A stretch of DNA of 64,000 bases, taken from positions 248,001 to 312,000 of the forward strand of contig NZ_JAPDOE010000002.1 in assembly GCF_026013365.1 (NCBI RefSeq), in the 5' to 3' direction. A model generated the notes under the pieces. The model did not search any database. It had not been told where the DNA came from and was given only the letters and a program-made list of their open reading frames with translations. Positions 9,384 through 18,798 of this stretch are shown here, piece by piece (the stretch's first letter is position 1; every line of letters begins with the position of its first letter). The stretch comes from Paenibacillus sp. LS1. Lineage in GTDB: Bacteria > Bacillota > Bacilli > Paenibacillales > Paenibacillaceae. Made by a program: the position numbers and the translations under genes.

Positions 9384-11648
9384 ATGAAACACGAACTCGT
9401 TAAACCGGATATCACCGTCATCGGGGGTGGGCTTGCTGGCGTATGCGCGGCTATATCTGCGGCACGACTGGGCCAACAAGTCGCGTTGGTGCAAAATCGA
9501 CCCGTTCTCGGCGGCAATTCCAGCAGCGAAGTACGCGTGTGGGTATGCGGCGCTACCGCCCACGGGATTAACCGTTATGCCCGCGAGACAGGCATCATGG
9601 GGGAACTGTTTGTAGAGAATCAGTATCGTAATCCGGAGGGCAATCCTTATCTATGGGACTTGGTTATTCTGGAAGCCGTTCGAGCTGAACCCAACATTAC
9701 TCTGTATCTAAATACCGATGTACATGAAGTCGAGGCCACTGGGGATGGCGAGGAACGCATGATCACCTCCGTTACCGGATGGATGATGGGCTCTGAGCGC
9801 AAAATCCGATTCGAGAGTCAGATCTATCTGGACTGTACGGGCGATGGACTGGTGGGCTTCCTGGCTGGAGCTAAGTTCACACTCGGCCGGGAAGCCCGCA
9901 GCGAATTTGGTGAAGAATGGGCGCCAGAGGTGGCTGATCAGATCACGCTGGGCAGTACGCTCCTCTTTTATACCAAGGATACGGGTGCACCTGTCCGTTA
10001 TATCCCGCCTTCTTTTGCCAAGGATATCACGCAGACGAGCATTCCGATTCGCCGGGTCATTCGCAGCGGGGATTCCGGTTGTCATTACTGGTGGATCGAA
10101 TGGGGCGGTGAACATGACACCGTTCATGACAATGAGCTGATCCGTGATGAGCTGTGGTCCGTGATCTACGGGATCTGGGACTATATCAAGAACTCCGGCA
10201 AGTTCGATGCAGACCATATGACTTTGGAGTGGATCGGTTCGCTACCTGGCAAAAGGGAGTACCGCCGCTTCAAGGGTGACTATGTGCTCACCCAGAACGA
10301 TATTATCAGGCAGCGGGAGTTCCCGGATGCCGTTGCCTTTGGCGGCTGGTCCATTGACCTGCATCCCCCGCAGGGCATGTACGCCGAAGCGAGCGGCTCG
10401 AAGCATATGCATGCCGATGGCATATATCACGTGCCGTTCCGCTCGTTATATTCCGCGAATGTGCGGAATATGCTCATGGCCGGACGCGACATCAGCGCTT
10501 CGCATGTTGCCTTCGGCACGACGCGCGTCATGGCCACATGCGCGGTCATCGGCGAAGCCGCGGGTACGGGCGCGGCGCTCTGCGCGTCCATGGGGGTGTC
10601 GCCGCGCGAGCTGCACGCGAGGCATCTTGCGGTGCTGCAGCAGACGTTGCTGCGGCAGGACGCTTCCATCATCGGGGTGCGCAGCCACGATGAGCTGGAT
10701 CTGGCCCGGCGTGCCAAGGCTACAGCCTCCAGCACGCTGACGGGCATCGCTCTTGAGCAGCCTGGCGAGACGTACCCGTTGGTTACGGATGTTGCCCTGC
10801 TGCTGCCTGTGCATCCAGTGCTCAGCGGTCTGGAGCTGCTGCTGGATGCATCCAGCGATACCGTGCTGACGGTAGAGCTGTGGGATACGGGGCGTAAGGA
10901 GAACTACGTCCCGCATTCGTTACAAGTTACGGCGACCGTTAACGTGACGGCGGGAACCGCCCAGTGGGTGAAGCTTCCGCTCGAATGGCGACCGGAAGAA
11001 CCGCAGAATGCTTTTATCATCATCAAGGCGAATGCATCCGTCACCCTCTACCATTCCACGGAAGCACACAGCGGGGTGCTGATCTTCTTCAGAACGGAAG
11101 ATAACCATGTGTCCAAAAATTTGGAAGACCACGCCACGGATCAGCCTGTCGTATTATGGTCCATGCAAGGGTTGGCGCGTCAGCCGTTCTGCTCTCGTAC
11201 CCTCTCTGAGACCATGGCCTATTCAGTGGACAACACAGTCAACGGTTACCATCGCCCGTTCGGAGGGCCGCAGCAGTGGATGTCGCAGCCGATGCAGTCT
11301 GGCAAGCCAGAATGGGTGCAACTGACATGGGCAGAGCCACAGACCTTGGCTGAGCTGCACTTGACGTTCAACGATGATGTGAACGAGGACCTGGTTAATT
11401 TGCATCACCATCGCACAACATTCCGCGTCATGCCTGAACTTGTGCGCGATTATCGGGTGGAAGTATTGAGTGGGTCTGGGGAATGGATCGAGATTTTACG
11501 TGTAACGGAAAACCGCAGAAGAAAAATCATTCATTCCCTGAACACACCTGTGGATGCACAGGCGCTTAGGGTAAGCATTGATGCCACCAATGGCAGCAGG
11601 TACGCGGAGTTGATCGAGATTCGAGCGTACGGGAAATCTACACGGTAG
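9384..11648 (+). CDS. FAD-dependent oxidoreductase with C-terminal discoidin-like domain
   Basis: A 754-residue flavoprotein of the FAD_oxidored family. Dinucleotide-binding motif VIGGGLAGVCAA at about 11-22, then NRPVLGGNSSSEVRVW, DCTGDGLVGFLAGA and a C-terminal FAD contact MAGRDISASHVAFGTTRVMATCAVIGEAAGTGAAL (near 365-400). Residues from about 590 to the end resemble an F5/8 type C (discoidin) carbohydrate-binding fold (QWVQLTW-type strand WVQLTWAEPQTLAELHLTF). Start at MKHELVK, preceded by GAGAGGTG. Family members often act in polysaccharide or glycoside breakdown, but the substrate is unknown. No signal peptide. Confidence 0.9.
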   Translation: MKHELVKPDITVIGGGLAGVCAAISAARLGQQVALVQNRPVLGGNSSSEVRVWVCGATAHGINRYARETGIMGELFVENQYRNPEGNPYLWDLVILEAVRAEPNITLYLNTDVHEVEATGDGEERMITSVTGWMMGSERKIRFESQIYLDCTGDGLVGFLAGAKFTLGREARSEFGEEWAPEVADQITLGSTLLFYTKDTGAPVRYIPPSFAKDITQTSIPIRRVIRSGDSGCHYWWIEWGGEHDTVHDNELIRDELWSVIYGIWDYIKNSGKFDADHMTLEWIGSLPGKREYRRFKGDYVLTQNDIIRQREFPDAVAFGGWSIDLHPPQGMYAEASGSKHMHADGIYHVPFRSLYSANVRNMLMAGRDISASHVAFGTTRVMATCAVIGEAAGTGAALCASMGVSPRELHARHLAVLQQTLLRQDASIIGVRSHDELDLARRAKATASSTLTGIALEQPGETYPLVTDVALLLPVHPVLSGLELLLDASSDTVLTVELWDTGRKENYVPHSLQVTATVNVTAGTAQWVKLPLEWRPEEPQNAFIIIKANASVTLYHSTEAHSGVLIFFRTEDNHVSKNLEDHATDQPVVLWSMQGLARQPFCSRTLSETMAYSVDNTVNGYHRPFGGPQQWMSQPMQSGKPEWVQLTWAEPQTLAELHLTFNDDVNEDLVNLHHHRTTFRVMPELVRDYRVEVLSGSGEWIEILRVTENRRRKIIHSLNTPVDAQALRVSIDATNGSRYAELIEIRAYGKSTR

Positions 11649-11787
11649 GAGGAATCTTAGCGTATCCTTTTTTTGATAGCTGATCCTGGGTACTGGTCAA
11701 CATATACAATAGATGTTTTCAGTACGGAACACACAGGTTATATGGAAATAATAACTCCCCACTTATGGATGAGATCCAAAAGCAAAG

Positions 11788-11824
11788 AAAACAGGTTGTC
11801 TTAACCTGCAAGACAGCCTGTTTG
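11788..11824 (-). terminator. Terminator of the DUF1801 gene
   Basis: Hairpin AAACAGG-TGTCTT / AAGACA-CCTGTTT with a one-base bulge. On the minus strand it is followed by a T-rich tract, so it mainly terminates the 12.3 kb gene. It could also stop convergent transcripts from the FAD oxidoreductase. Confidence 0.7.
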
Positions 11825-11911
11825 AACATTAATCACATATGTGCTGGCGGAGAGAGACGCGGTCTCTTTACTCAAGTAATTCAGTGTGTGTAGATAGTTT
11901 GTCGAGTTATT

Positions 11912-12334
11912 CTATTGATCCGGATAGGTTTCTTTGAGAAACCGGACAGACTGCACAATTAGCGCTTTCAACACATCCAAATCGATGTCTGCTATCTTGT
12001 TGATGTATACACATGCTTTGCCTGTTGTATGTTTTCCAAAGTCCTTTAATAGATCTTCTCGCTCGCTATCCCCTGTGGCAAAATATAAACTAATCTTTGC
12101 CTTTCGTGGCGAGAAGCCCACTAGAGGTGCATCCCCTTCGTGACCCGATTCATATTTGTAATGATATGCACCCAATCCGATAATACTCGGTCCCCACATT
12201 TTTGCATCATAACCTGTCGTCTCCGTGAAAATATCTAGTAATTGATAGGCGTCCTCACGTTTCTTTGGATTCTCGATCAGCTCAATAAATTCTATGACAC
12301 TTTGGTCTGTTATGGTTGTTTTGAGTTTGTACAT
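11912..12334 (-). CDS. DUF1801 (YdhG/CyaY-like fold) protein
   Basis: A 140-residue DUF1801 protein. Family features are KREDAYQLLDIFTETTGYDAKMWGPSIIGLGAYHYKY and the LVGFSPRKAKISLYF strand. Function is not established for the family. Start set at MYKLKTT with AAGGAG upstream; a longer frame reaches back to the previous gene's stop. It follows the phosphotransferase gene by about 30 bases, probably as one operon. Confidence 0.88.
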   Translation of the reverse strand: MYKLKTTITDQSVIEFIELIENPKKREDAYQLLDIFTETTGYDAKMWGPSIIGLGAYHYKYESGHEGDAPLVGFSPRKAKISLYFATGDSEREDLLKDFGKHTTGKACVYINKIADIDLDVLKALIVQSVRFLKETYPDQ

Positions 12335-12366
12335 TGAACCAATCACTCCTTCATTAGATCCAGTCA

Positions 12367-13185
12367 TCAGATCCAGTCATCGAAATACTTTCCCAGAAAG
12401 ATAAGCTCTTTCTCATAGTGTGCAAGATGACCTTCTTCTATCATTTTTATAAAAGCGAGTTCCCCCGCAGCCGCACGATCAGTCAGTGTTTTACACATAA
12501 AACGGATACGGGATATGACCCATTCCTTCAAATCTGCTGGCACACTCAACCCGTACGTAGTCATGAATAATGCAATGCGTTCTTTTCGAACAGTTCCGTG
12601 CGCCTGGCTAGTGTAAGTTACAACACCTTTTCCATCCATCTTTGGTGAAAAATCTGCGAGCGGAACGGATGTATACAAGGCATAGGCGATATCCCACATT
12701 CGCGGACCCGGACCTGCCATATCAAAATCAATAATTCCTTGAGGACGTTCACCCTTGTACACCATATTATACGGCGCAAAATCGTTATGACATACAACTT
12801 CATCTTCTGTTATGCCTGGATATCTGTTCATTGACTCTGATGTTGTTGTGAATCCAACGGTCGCATCATGGTAACTTCTCAACAGTTTAGCGATTTCGAT
12901 CAAAGATGCGTCTGACCACATATACTCTTCGATCTCAGGGTAGTCATTGCCTGGAACGATTCCTTCAAGGTAAGAAAGTACTTCTCTCCCCTGTTCGTCT
13001 ATTCCCAGAAATCGAGGAGCATGGTGATAACCAACTTTTTTGAGATGTAAAAGTAGTCCATGCACATATGGATTTGGTTTGGCATGCCGGCGAACCGTCT
13101 CGCCTATTCTGACCACCTGATTCACATTACCTCCTGTGAACGTTTCCTCCTGTTCGGACAATCTCATCCCTCCACAATGTTGCAT
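12367..13185 (-). CDS. Aminoglycoside phosphotransferase (APH) family protein
   Basis: A kinase-fold phosphotransferase of up to 272 residues. It opens with TGGNVNQVVRIGETVRR, typical of the small APH-family group, and has the Brenner catalytic loop VCHNDFAPYNMV (near 150) and the metal-binding GIIDFDMAGPGPRMWDIAYAL. The first ATG has no clear ribosome site. GGAGGG lies six bases before a TTG codon at 13156-13158, which may be the true start. Substrate unknown; resistance cannot be assumed. Confidence 0.88.
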   Translation of the reverse strand: MQHCGGMRLSEQEETFTGGNVNQVVRIGETVRRHAKPNPYVHGLLLHLKKVGYHHAPRFLGIDEQGREVLSYLEGIVPGNDYPEIEEYMWSDASLIEIAKLLRSYHDATVGFTTTSESMNRYPGITEDEVVCHNDFAPYNMVYKGERPQGIIDFDMAGPGPRMWDIAYALYTSVPLADFSPKMDGKGVVTYTSQAHGTVRKERIALFMTTYGLSVPADLKEWVISRIRFMCKTLTDRAAAGELAFIKMIEEGHLAHYEKELIFLGKYFDDWI

Positions 13186-13324
13186 CAGCTCTATCTACTT
13201 AATGTCTTTCGGTTCTCTATTCCATATTCCTGCATTTACATCAACGAATCCGAATCTATCCCATTTTATCATAGCAAATAGCGTCGTCATCACTGACGGC
13301 GCTGTTGTACGCTCTCTGAACAGG

Positions 13325-13864
13325 TTACGTAGCTACTACATGGTGCAGATCCATACTATTTTCGAAAAAGGCTGACCGTTCTACATTGTACAGATCATAG
13401 ATCTGCTCCTTGGCATTGATGAATTGATATACATCTGGATACACATCATTGGCTAATTTCACATATGGCAGTTTTTCTACCGCTTTTCTGGACCTTATAT
13501 TTTGCTTACGAATCTTCATAAATACCGTTTCAATGTTATGTTCCAAAAACAACTCAACGAAAAAGGTTGATTTCGCTCTCTGGCTGTACCCATTCCCAAA
13601 ATACGGTGATCCAATCCATGTGGCTAAGAAACCCGTTTGATGCTCGATATGATACAGATCAATGGTACCAATAGGCTGGCCAGTTTCATTCAAAATCGTG
13701 CGGGAAATCACCGTCTTTTGTTCTTCTTCGGCCATCAATTGTTTGGTCAGGAATAGATATTCTTCATACGATTGGCATGCATAACGAACGTAAGGAGAAA
13801 CTGCGGGGTCCATCATTAAGCTGTACAGTGAATGGCATTCCTGCAAATCACGTTTTTTTAACAT
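13325..13864 (-). CDS. GNAT family N-acetyltransferase
   Basis: About 179 residues. RimJ/RimL-like layout with GQPIGTIDLYHIEHQTGFLATWIGSPYFGNGYSQRAKSTFF, where the acetyl-CoA loop (usually Q/R-x-x-G-x-G/A) reads YFGNGYS and is weakly conserved. MKIRKQNIRSRKAVEKL follows the usual N-x-x-S pattern. Start chosen at MLKKRDL after GGTGGT. Substrate unknown. Confidence 0.82.
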   Translation of the reverse strand: MLKKRDLQECHSLYSLMMDPAVSPYVRYACQSYEEYLFLTKQLMAEEEQKTVISRTILNETGQPIGTIDLYHIEHQTGFLATWIGSPYFGNGYSQRAKSTFFVELFLEHNIETVFMKIRKQNIRSRKAVEKLPYVKLANDVYPDVYQFINAKEQIYDLYNVERSAFFENSMDLHHVVAT

Positions 13865-14006
13865 TCTGTCTACCACCTAGTCCTTTTAGTCCGCTATATC
13901 AAGCAAATTAAGTATATAAAAGGTAGTGTGGGATTTAATGAATTCTGTATATGGCTTATGTAAAATGCATTGGTAAATATTGCTCATCTTCATCTTCGGG
14001 TAGCAC

Positions 14007-14045
14007 AAAAAAACGGCATGTTCCTTTTGCAGGAACACGCCGTTT
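14007..14045 (-). terminator. Terminator of the GH5 endoglucanase gene
   Basis: Stem AACGGC-TGTTCCT / AGGAACA-GCCGTT followed by seven T on the minus strand, about 25 bases after the stop codon. A strong intrinsic terminator. Confidence 0.9.
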
Positions 14046-14069
14046 ACACGGATACAGATAGATAGGAAA

Positions 14070-15257
14070 TTATTGAATGCCTTGCATGATCGCATTAATG
14101 ATGTTTTGCTGCGTCACGGTATTGTTTGAACGGTTAAACAAAGCGAATCCATGTTGACCGTTATGCCCGTTGTCCCAATACACAGGAACCATTTTGTATT
14201 TCTTGGCTTTTGCTGTAACTGCTTTGGCGTAGGCAGCGCGATATACATTGTTGGTTGAATCGTAAGACGTTTTATCAATCGAACCGAATTCACCAATCAC
14301 CACAGGATAGCCTTGAGTCACAAATTTATCGTACATGGACTTGAACTGTGATTCCAGATAATCCTCTTGTCCCCAAGTAGACTTTTTGGCAGGATTTGTA
14401 GCTGTTGCACCCCATTGTGTGATATTTCCGTTTTCCTCACCTGCGAAATCCCACGGAGAGTAATAGTGCGCCGAGATCATGATTCTCTTCTGCGAACTAG
14501 GAATTGCCGAGGATCTGAAATTATCTGTTGGGAGAACAAAGCCATAATTACCAACGGTGAAGTCAATATTGGTATTCCAGCCCGGAATCAGCAACCATCT
14601 GGCATTGTTGTTTCCTCCAGTTTGACGCACTGTATCTACAAAAATCTGATTGTAGGCATTCAGGTTGGCGTAATACGCCGAGTTCGGATTGCCATAGTTG
14701 CCATCGAATACTTCGTTCATGGATTCAAAAATCAGACGGTCATTGTAGTTGCTGAACTTGGTAGCAATCTGCTGCCACACCTTTTTATACTTTTCCTTGA
14801 TGGCAGTCTGATTGCCACCATTCACGAGCAGCCATCCACCTTGGACGGAATTGTATCCATCGCCATGAATATTGATGATGACATACAGACCTTCATTGTA
14901 CGCATAATCTACGACTTGCTGAATTCGATTCAGCCATGCCGCATTGATTGTATAGTTGGGAGCGCTTCCAATGTTATTCAAATAGGAAACGGGAATACGA
15001 ATGGACTTGAAGCCAGCAGCTTTCACTTTTTTGATCAACTCTGGAGTTACCGTAGGATTACCCCAAGCTGTCTCATTCGGTGTACCGTTCACCGCTGCTT
15101 CCAACTGGTTGCCCAGATTCCATCCTGCACCCATCTCAGACACGATTTGTGAAGCGTCCGCTGCTGATGCTTTAGTGCTCCATCCAGTAAAGGCCGCCGC
15201 AGCCAGTAATACTAGCGCCAAGCTGCTGATGCCAAACTTCTTCCATTTTTTGAACAT
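14070..15257 (-). CDS. Secreted glycoside hydrolase family 5 endo-beta-1,4-glucanase
   Basis: About 395 residues. A signal peptide (FKKWKKFGISSLALVLLAAAAF, cleavage after ASA) is followed by one GH5 (beta/alpha)8 catalytic domain. Visible landmarks: GAGWNLGNQLEA, KSIRIPVSYLNN, IINIHGDGYN, the acid/base Glu in FESMNEVFDGN (near 175), HYYSPWDFAGE, and the nucleophile Glu in YPVVIGEFGSID (near 325). No cellulose-binding module. Start at MFKKWKK, seven bases after GGAGG. Expected to hydrolyse beta-1,4-glucans outside the cell. Confidence 0.94.
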   Translation of the reverse strand: MFKKWKKFGISSLALVLLAAAAFTGWSTKASAADASQIVSEMGAGWNLGNQLEAAVNGTPNETAWGNPTVTPELIKKVKAAGFKSIRIPVSYLNNIGSAPNYTINAAWLNRIQQVVDYAYNEGLYVIINIHGDGYNSVQGGWLLVNGGNQTAIKEKYKKVWQQIATKFSNYNDRLIFESMNEVFDGNYGNPNSAYYANLNAYNQIFVDTVRQTGGNNNARWLLIPGWNTNIDFTVGNYGFVLPTDNFRSSAIPSSQKRIMISAHYYSPWDFAGEENGNITQWGATATNPAKKSTWGQEDYLESQFKSMYDKFVTQGYPVVIGEFGSIDKTSYDSTNNVYRAAYAKAVTAKAKKYKMVPVYWDNGHNGQHGFALFNRSNNTVTQQNIINAIMQGIQ

Positions 15258-15410
15258 ACCCATACCTCCGCTTATTCTATTATTTTTTAACAAGCAGTAC
15301 AGTTAATCTATCAATACAGATTGAATGATTCGAGACCCGTGCCTCCCTTCCTATCGATCAAACAAATGAATTTTTCGTCTACCATCAACATAATAACACA
15401 TATATGGAAA

Positions 15411-15446
15411 ATAAAGCGATATATTTCGTGTTTATTTTCGCTTTTT
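15411..15446 (-). terminator. Probable terminator of the 15.5 kb hypothetical gene
   Basis: Stem AAAGCGA / TCGCTTT around an 18-base loop, flanked by T-rich sequence on the minus strand. Moderate strength. Confidence 0.5.
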
Positions 15447-15463
15447 ATTACAAATTACTCCAT

Positions 15464-15880
15464 CTATCCATTTAAGTGGATTGCTTGAATTTGTTCTCTA
15501 TTAAAATCAACAATCATGATGTGATCTTGCAAGATATTGTCTCCGCACGATATTGTTGCGCCGTAATCCGCTATGCTGTTAAATGTTATATCTAAACGGT
15601 ACACTTCAATCTCATTAAACCAGCCCTTATGTACCTTTTGATGAAGTTCGTTCTCATAGTATTCTCGAAAGACAATCTCACAAGTTGAAAACCATTTAAC
15701 ATAGTCTTCTATTTTATTAGCAATCAAATCTAATTGTGTATTCGTGGACACATATATTCGGACATCGTTTAAATCCTCCTCCTGTATGGAATGTTTAAAT
15801 ATTTGCACTGCATTTTGCAGAACATAGCATCGGTAACTCTCATCACTCTCTTCTTCAAGCTCAATGAATGGGCTTAACAA
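15464..15880 (-). CDS. Hypothetical protein, 138 residues
   Basis: Not recognised. Acidic N-terminal part (FIELEEESDESYRC), no signal or membrane segment, mixed alpha/beta pattern. The apparent start is TTG, about twelve bases after AGAGGAG. It begins 17 bases after the hydrolase stop, so it is probably the last gene of that transcript. It marks the left end of the AT-rich stretch. Confidence 0.7.
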   Translation of the reverse strand: MLSPFIELEEESDESYRCYVLQNAVQIFKHSIQEEDLNDVRIYVSTNTQLDLIANKIEDYVKWFSTCEIVFREYYENELHQKVHKGWFNEIEVYRLDITFNSIADYGATISCGDNILQDHIMIVDFNREQIQAIHLNG

Positions 15881-15897
15881 TAGGGTCTTGCTCCTCT

Positions 15898-16938
15898 CTA
15901 GGCATCTTTTAAGAATAACTCTTGTAACCAGTGTACGAATTTTTCTTTCTCCTCAAACTGTGGGTAATGCGCAGACTCATTGAATACAATGAAATCTTTG
16001 ATCGGTGCATCCAACACGTCAAAATAATCACGTGCAGCATTCGCAGTGGTCATATAATCATATTTACCCGTTACAAAATAGGTAGGAATATCCAGATGAT
16101 CAACAATATCAGGTAAATTTTGATCAAATGCTTCCTTCAGTAAGATGTCTTGTGAACTGAACATCCCTGAATAAAAGCGAATCATATCCATCCCATTGTA
16201 TTCGGTATTAAACAGGAATCCTAAGATATAATCTCTATTCTCATGGATGAGCCTGGCTGCACCACCGTACTTTTGCAACAAAATTCTAGGCGTAAGTTCC
16301 TTTCCTTGCTCGACCGAGCTACGAATTAGCTCCAGTTTTTTAACGTCCTCTGCATTACGGGCTTGTTTCGCTTGCTCGTACGTGTACTCCAAACTTTCCA
16401 GTTCGCTCTGAAGTGTATTCGCCATCTGTCCAATGCCTATATAAGCGTGAAACTGAGTGGGTGCTTTAGCCGCAGCTTTCATCCCGATGTATGTACCAAA
16501 TGAATGACCGATTAGTATAACCTTCTCTTGACCTAACTCCTCAGTTACATAATTCCTTAACGCTAACAAATCATCTACTAACACATCAGTCGTCAGTTCC
16601 GAGTAATCTTCAGAAAAGTGATATGACTTTCCACTGCCACGTTGATCATAATGCACCACAGTAAAGTGTTGCTCAAGGTCCTGTTGATACTTCCTAACAT
16701 AAGGAATCTCAGAGCATCCAGGCCCACCATGCACAAAAATCAGGATAGGGTTACTCCGATCAGCACCCCTGATCATGACTTCATGTCCTGCTCCGTTAAT
16801 TTCGACCTGCTCTAACATGCTGATGCTGTTTTCACCTTTAATTTTGGGTGTCCATGTAGGAAATATCAGAGCTACTACAACCATTAAAATAATACTAAAT
16901 ATGCTGTACTTGAGTATCTTACGTAATTTTTTGCGCAT
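15898..16938 (-). CDS. Alpha/beta hydrolase (S33, prolyl-aminopeptidase-like), membrane-anchored
   Basis: A 346-residue hydrolase. One N-terminal membrane segment (about 11-28) is followed by the alpha/beta fold: oxyanion loop VHGGPGCSE, YDQRGSGKS, the nucleophile Ser in LIGHSFGTYIG (near 145), Asp in TGKYDYM and His in NESAHYPQFEE. The HGGPG signature is that of S33 proline iminopeptidase-like enzymes. The anchor suggests the domain sits outside the membrane. Exact substrate unknown. Confidence 0.92.
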   Translation of the reverse strand: MRKKLRKILKYSIFSIILMVVVALIFPTWTPKIKGENSISMLEQVEINGAGHEVMIRGADRSNPILIFVHGGPGCSEIPYVRKYQQDLEQHFTVVHYDQRGSGKSYHFSEDYSELTTDVLVDDLLALRNYVTEELGQEKVILIGHSFGTYIGMKAAAKAPTQFHAYIGIGQMANTLQSELESLEYTYEQAKQARNAEDVKKLELIRSSVEQGKELTPRILLQKYGGAARLIHENRDYILGFLFNTEYNGMDMIRFYSGMFSSQDILLKEAFDQNLPDIVDHLDIPTYFVTGKYDYMTTANAARDYFDVLDAPIKDFIVFNESAHYPQFEEKEKFVHWLQELFLKDA

Positions 16939-16988
16939 GTGACGCTCCTTAAATATTAAGTTTCATTTGCACTTCTACCAACGTTCCT

Positions 16989-17624
16989 TTATCGTAACGG
17001 ATACAGCAATTCAACAGGTTCTTTCATCAACTCATTTTGGAAAATATAATTATGATCGGCTCCTACGATACAGAGGATTCGTTTTCCTGGATGAGCTTCA
17101 ATTGTATTCTTGACTCTTTGAACCATAATCTGATTACGCACAACCCAGCGAAAGTTCTGGGCCTTCGGGTTTACCTGATACAACCATTCATATTTTTGTT
17201 TGGTTGCGCTATCGAACTCATTTGAATTAAAAGGAATCTCGCCGAACCTACACGTCTCCATTTGTTCCGCAAACCAGTGATCATCCCGTTGTTCAAGTTC
17301 TTTGCGTTCCTCGCTTGAATAGCCGTTGAATGGATCAAAAGCATTCCACACATCCAATTCAAACCAATCAATAGGGACAAATGTGATGTTCTGCGCCTCG
17401 CACAACGGGAATATCAAATCCCAATACTCACTGGCCGGCTCTCCCCAGTATCCTCTATCATTTTTGTCCTTCAGATACCTCAACCAGCTCTGTGGATGGA
17501 CTTCACCGCAAATAATATCTGGCTTAAACTCATGAATCACATCCTTGTAAAGGGAAAGGTAACAATGATATCGCTCCCTGAGTTCTGGATTATGAATGGT
17601 TCCGAGTATGCCAACCGTTGTCAT
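16989..17624 (-). CDS. TraB/Tiki-like family protein
   Basis: A 211-residue protein with the spaced motifs VGILGTIHNP at the N-terminus, DIICGEVHPQ near 38, and CIVGADHNYIF near the C-terminus. GTIH, GEVH and GADH-type motifs are the metal-binding marks of the TraB/GumN/Tiki (EreA/ChaN-like) superfamily. Cytoplasmic, no signal. Its ATG overlaps the stop of the upstream GNAT gene (ATGA), indicating translational coupling. AAGGAG precedes the start. Confidence 0.75.
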   Translation of the reverse strand: MTTVGILGTIHNPELRERYHCYLSLYKDVIHEFKPDIICGEVHPQSWLRYLKDKNDRGYWGEPASEYWDLIFPLCEAQNITFVPIDWFELDVWNAFDPFNGYSSEERKELEQRDDHWFAEQMETCRFGEIPFNSNEFDSATKQKYEWLYQVNPKAQNFRWVVRNQIMVQRVKNTIEAHPGKRILCIVGADHNYIFQNELMKEPVELLYPLR

Positions 17625-18154
17625 GTGCCCAGCTCCTTTATCATGTGTATGTCTTTCGGCTCTTTGTCATAGAGTTCTTGATCAATCTCACTTGCAATCT
17701 GACTGCCCTGGCTTCTGTAAAAGGATACCGCCGATCTCGTCTCTGTGGAGGATATATACAGATACCTCGCTCCACGTTTCTTGGCCTCTTCACTTAACTG
17801 GCTCAGAATACGTTTTCCAATACCTTGTCTTCTGTACGCCTGAGAGACATACATTAGGTCAATTTGTAATTGATCACGTTCTCTGCCTCTGTATTGATGT
17901 GCCAGCACCCCGAACCCAATTAATTGACCCTCAGCAAAAGCGCCATACGCCATGCCGCCTTGTTCTAGTTCATAGACATATCGATTCTGAATTTCCTCCA
18001 ACAGCTTTGCATCCCAGTTTGAGCACTGATGATCTTGTTTTAGCTCAACCAATCCGTTCTCTCTCATTTCATAAATGAGATCAATATGTTCCGAACGATC
18101 TATTTCCTGCAACTGGTTCACATCTTCAAGGGTCAACGTTCTATACGTTATCAT
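17621..18154 (-). CDS. GNAT family N-acetyltransferase
   Basis: About 177 residues. Acetyl-CoA loop RRQGIGKR follows the strand QIDLMYVSQAY, and the C-terminal RSAVSFYRSQGSQ has the usual Tyr. Start at MITYRTL with GGAGAG upstream. Coupled to the TraB-like gene by a four-base overlap. Substrate unknown. Confidence 0.9.
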   Translation of the reverse strand: MITYRTLTLEDVNQLQEIDRSEHIDLIYEMRENGLVELKQDHQCSNWDAKLLEEIQNRYVYELEQGGMAYGAFAEGQLIGFGVLAHQYRGRERDQLQIDLMYVSQAYRRQGIGKRILSQLSEEAKKRGARYLYISSTETRSAVSFYRSQGSQIASEIDQELYDKEPKDIHMIKELGT

Positions 18155-18191
18155 GGTGCTGCTCTCCTTCCTTCCCAATACATCTAAAATT

Positions 18192-18461
18192 CTATGGTTT
18201 TATGGATCGAAGTCTGTATTTATCAAAAACTCTTTTATCGTACAAAATAGTGTATTCCTTGTTCTCTTCAATTAATTTTGACATATCCATTGGAACGGTT
18301 ATTGTTCTTTCAATGTTATCAAAATTAATTACAGTCATCTCATTCTCACTAATTTTTTGAACAGTAACTGCTTCAAAAATTGAAGTTCGAAAGGAATTCC
18401 ACAACAAAACTAAAAGCAATAAAAGTAATAGTAACTTGATGAGTCCCTTCTTCTTATTCAC
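18192..18461 (-). CDS. Small single-pass membrane protein, hypothetical
   Basis: An 89-residue protein starting with GTG. A basic N-terminus (MNKKKG) leads into a leucine-rich membrane span at about 7-22, then a 65-residue extracytoplasmic tail. GGAGA lies eleven bases before the GTG. Not recognised. Confidence 0.65.
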   Translation of the reverse strand: MNKKKGLIKLLLLLLLLVLLWNSFRTSIFEAVTVQKISENEMTVINFDNIERTITVPMDMSKLIEENKEYTILYDKRVFDKYRLRSIKP

Positions 18462-18501
18462 CAGTTCTTTTCATCTCCAATAAACAAATATGGTACTCGT
18501 C

Positions 18502-18771
18502 CTATAATCTTTTCTTCAAAAAATATTGAATGATTCCATCAGGATATTCATCAATGACTCCAAACACGTTATAGCCCATATTCTGATAGAATTCCGGAGA
18601 TTGATAAGAAAATGTACTTGTGTGTGAAAGCTTGCATCCTAATTGAGAAGCCATGCTTTCTGCTTGCATAATTAAAGATTTCCCGTATCCTTTCCAGTAA
18701 GTAAGTAGCGGTACTATCTGCGCCTCTTCCCAATTCTCTCGTGTGACTGGTTGAATTTTTATATTTCCCAC
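18502..18771 (-). pseudogene. Internally shortened or chimeric GNAT acetyltransferase
   Basis: An 89-residue frame starting at GTG after AGAGGAG. The first 15 residues (IKIQPVTRENWEEA) match the opening of one GNAT type, while the rest (KGYGKSLIMQAESMASQLGC, then SPEFYQNMGYNVFGVID) is the C-terminal half of a GNAT with its acetyl-CoA loop. The central strands are missing, as after an internal deletion or a join between two GNAT genes. It is about half the usual length and probably inactive. Confidence 0.65.
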
Positions 18772-18798
18772 GGTATCTCCTCTTTCGACAATCCTTGA

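Noticed and set aside
14367..15152. 261-codon plus-strand frame opposite the GH5 gene
   Set aside because: Antisense to a gene with all GH5 catalytic motifs; no independent support.
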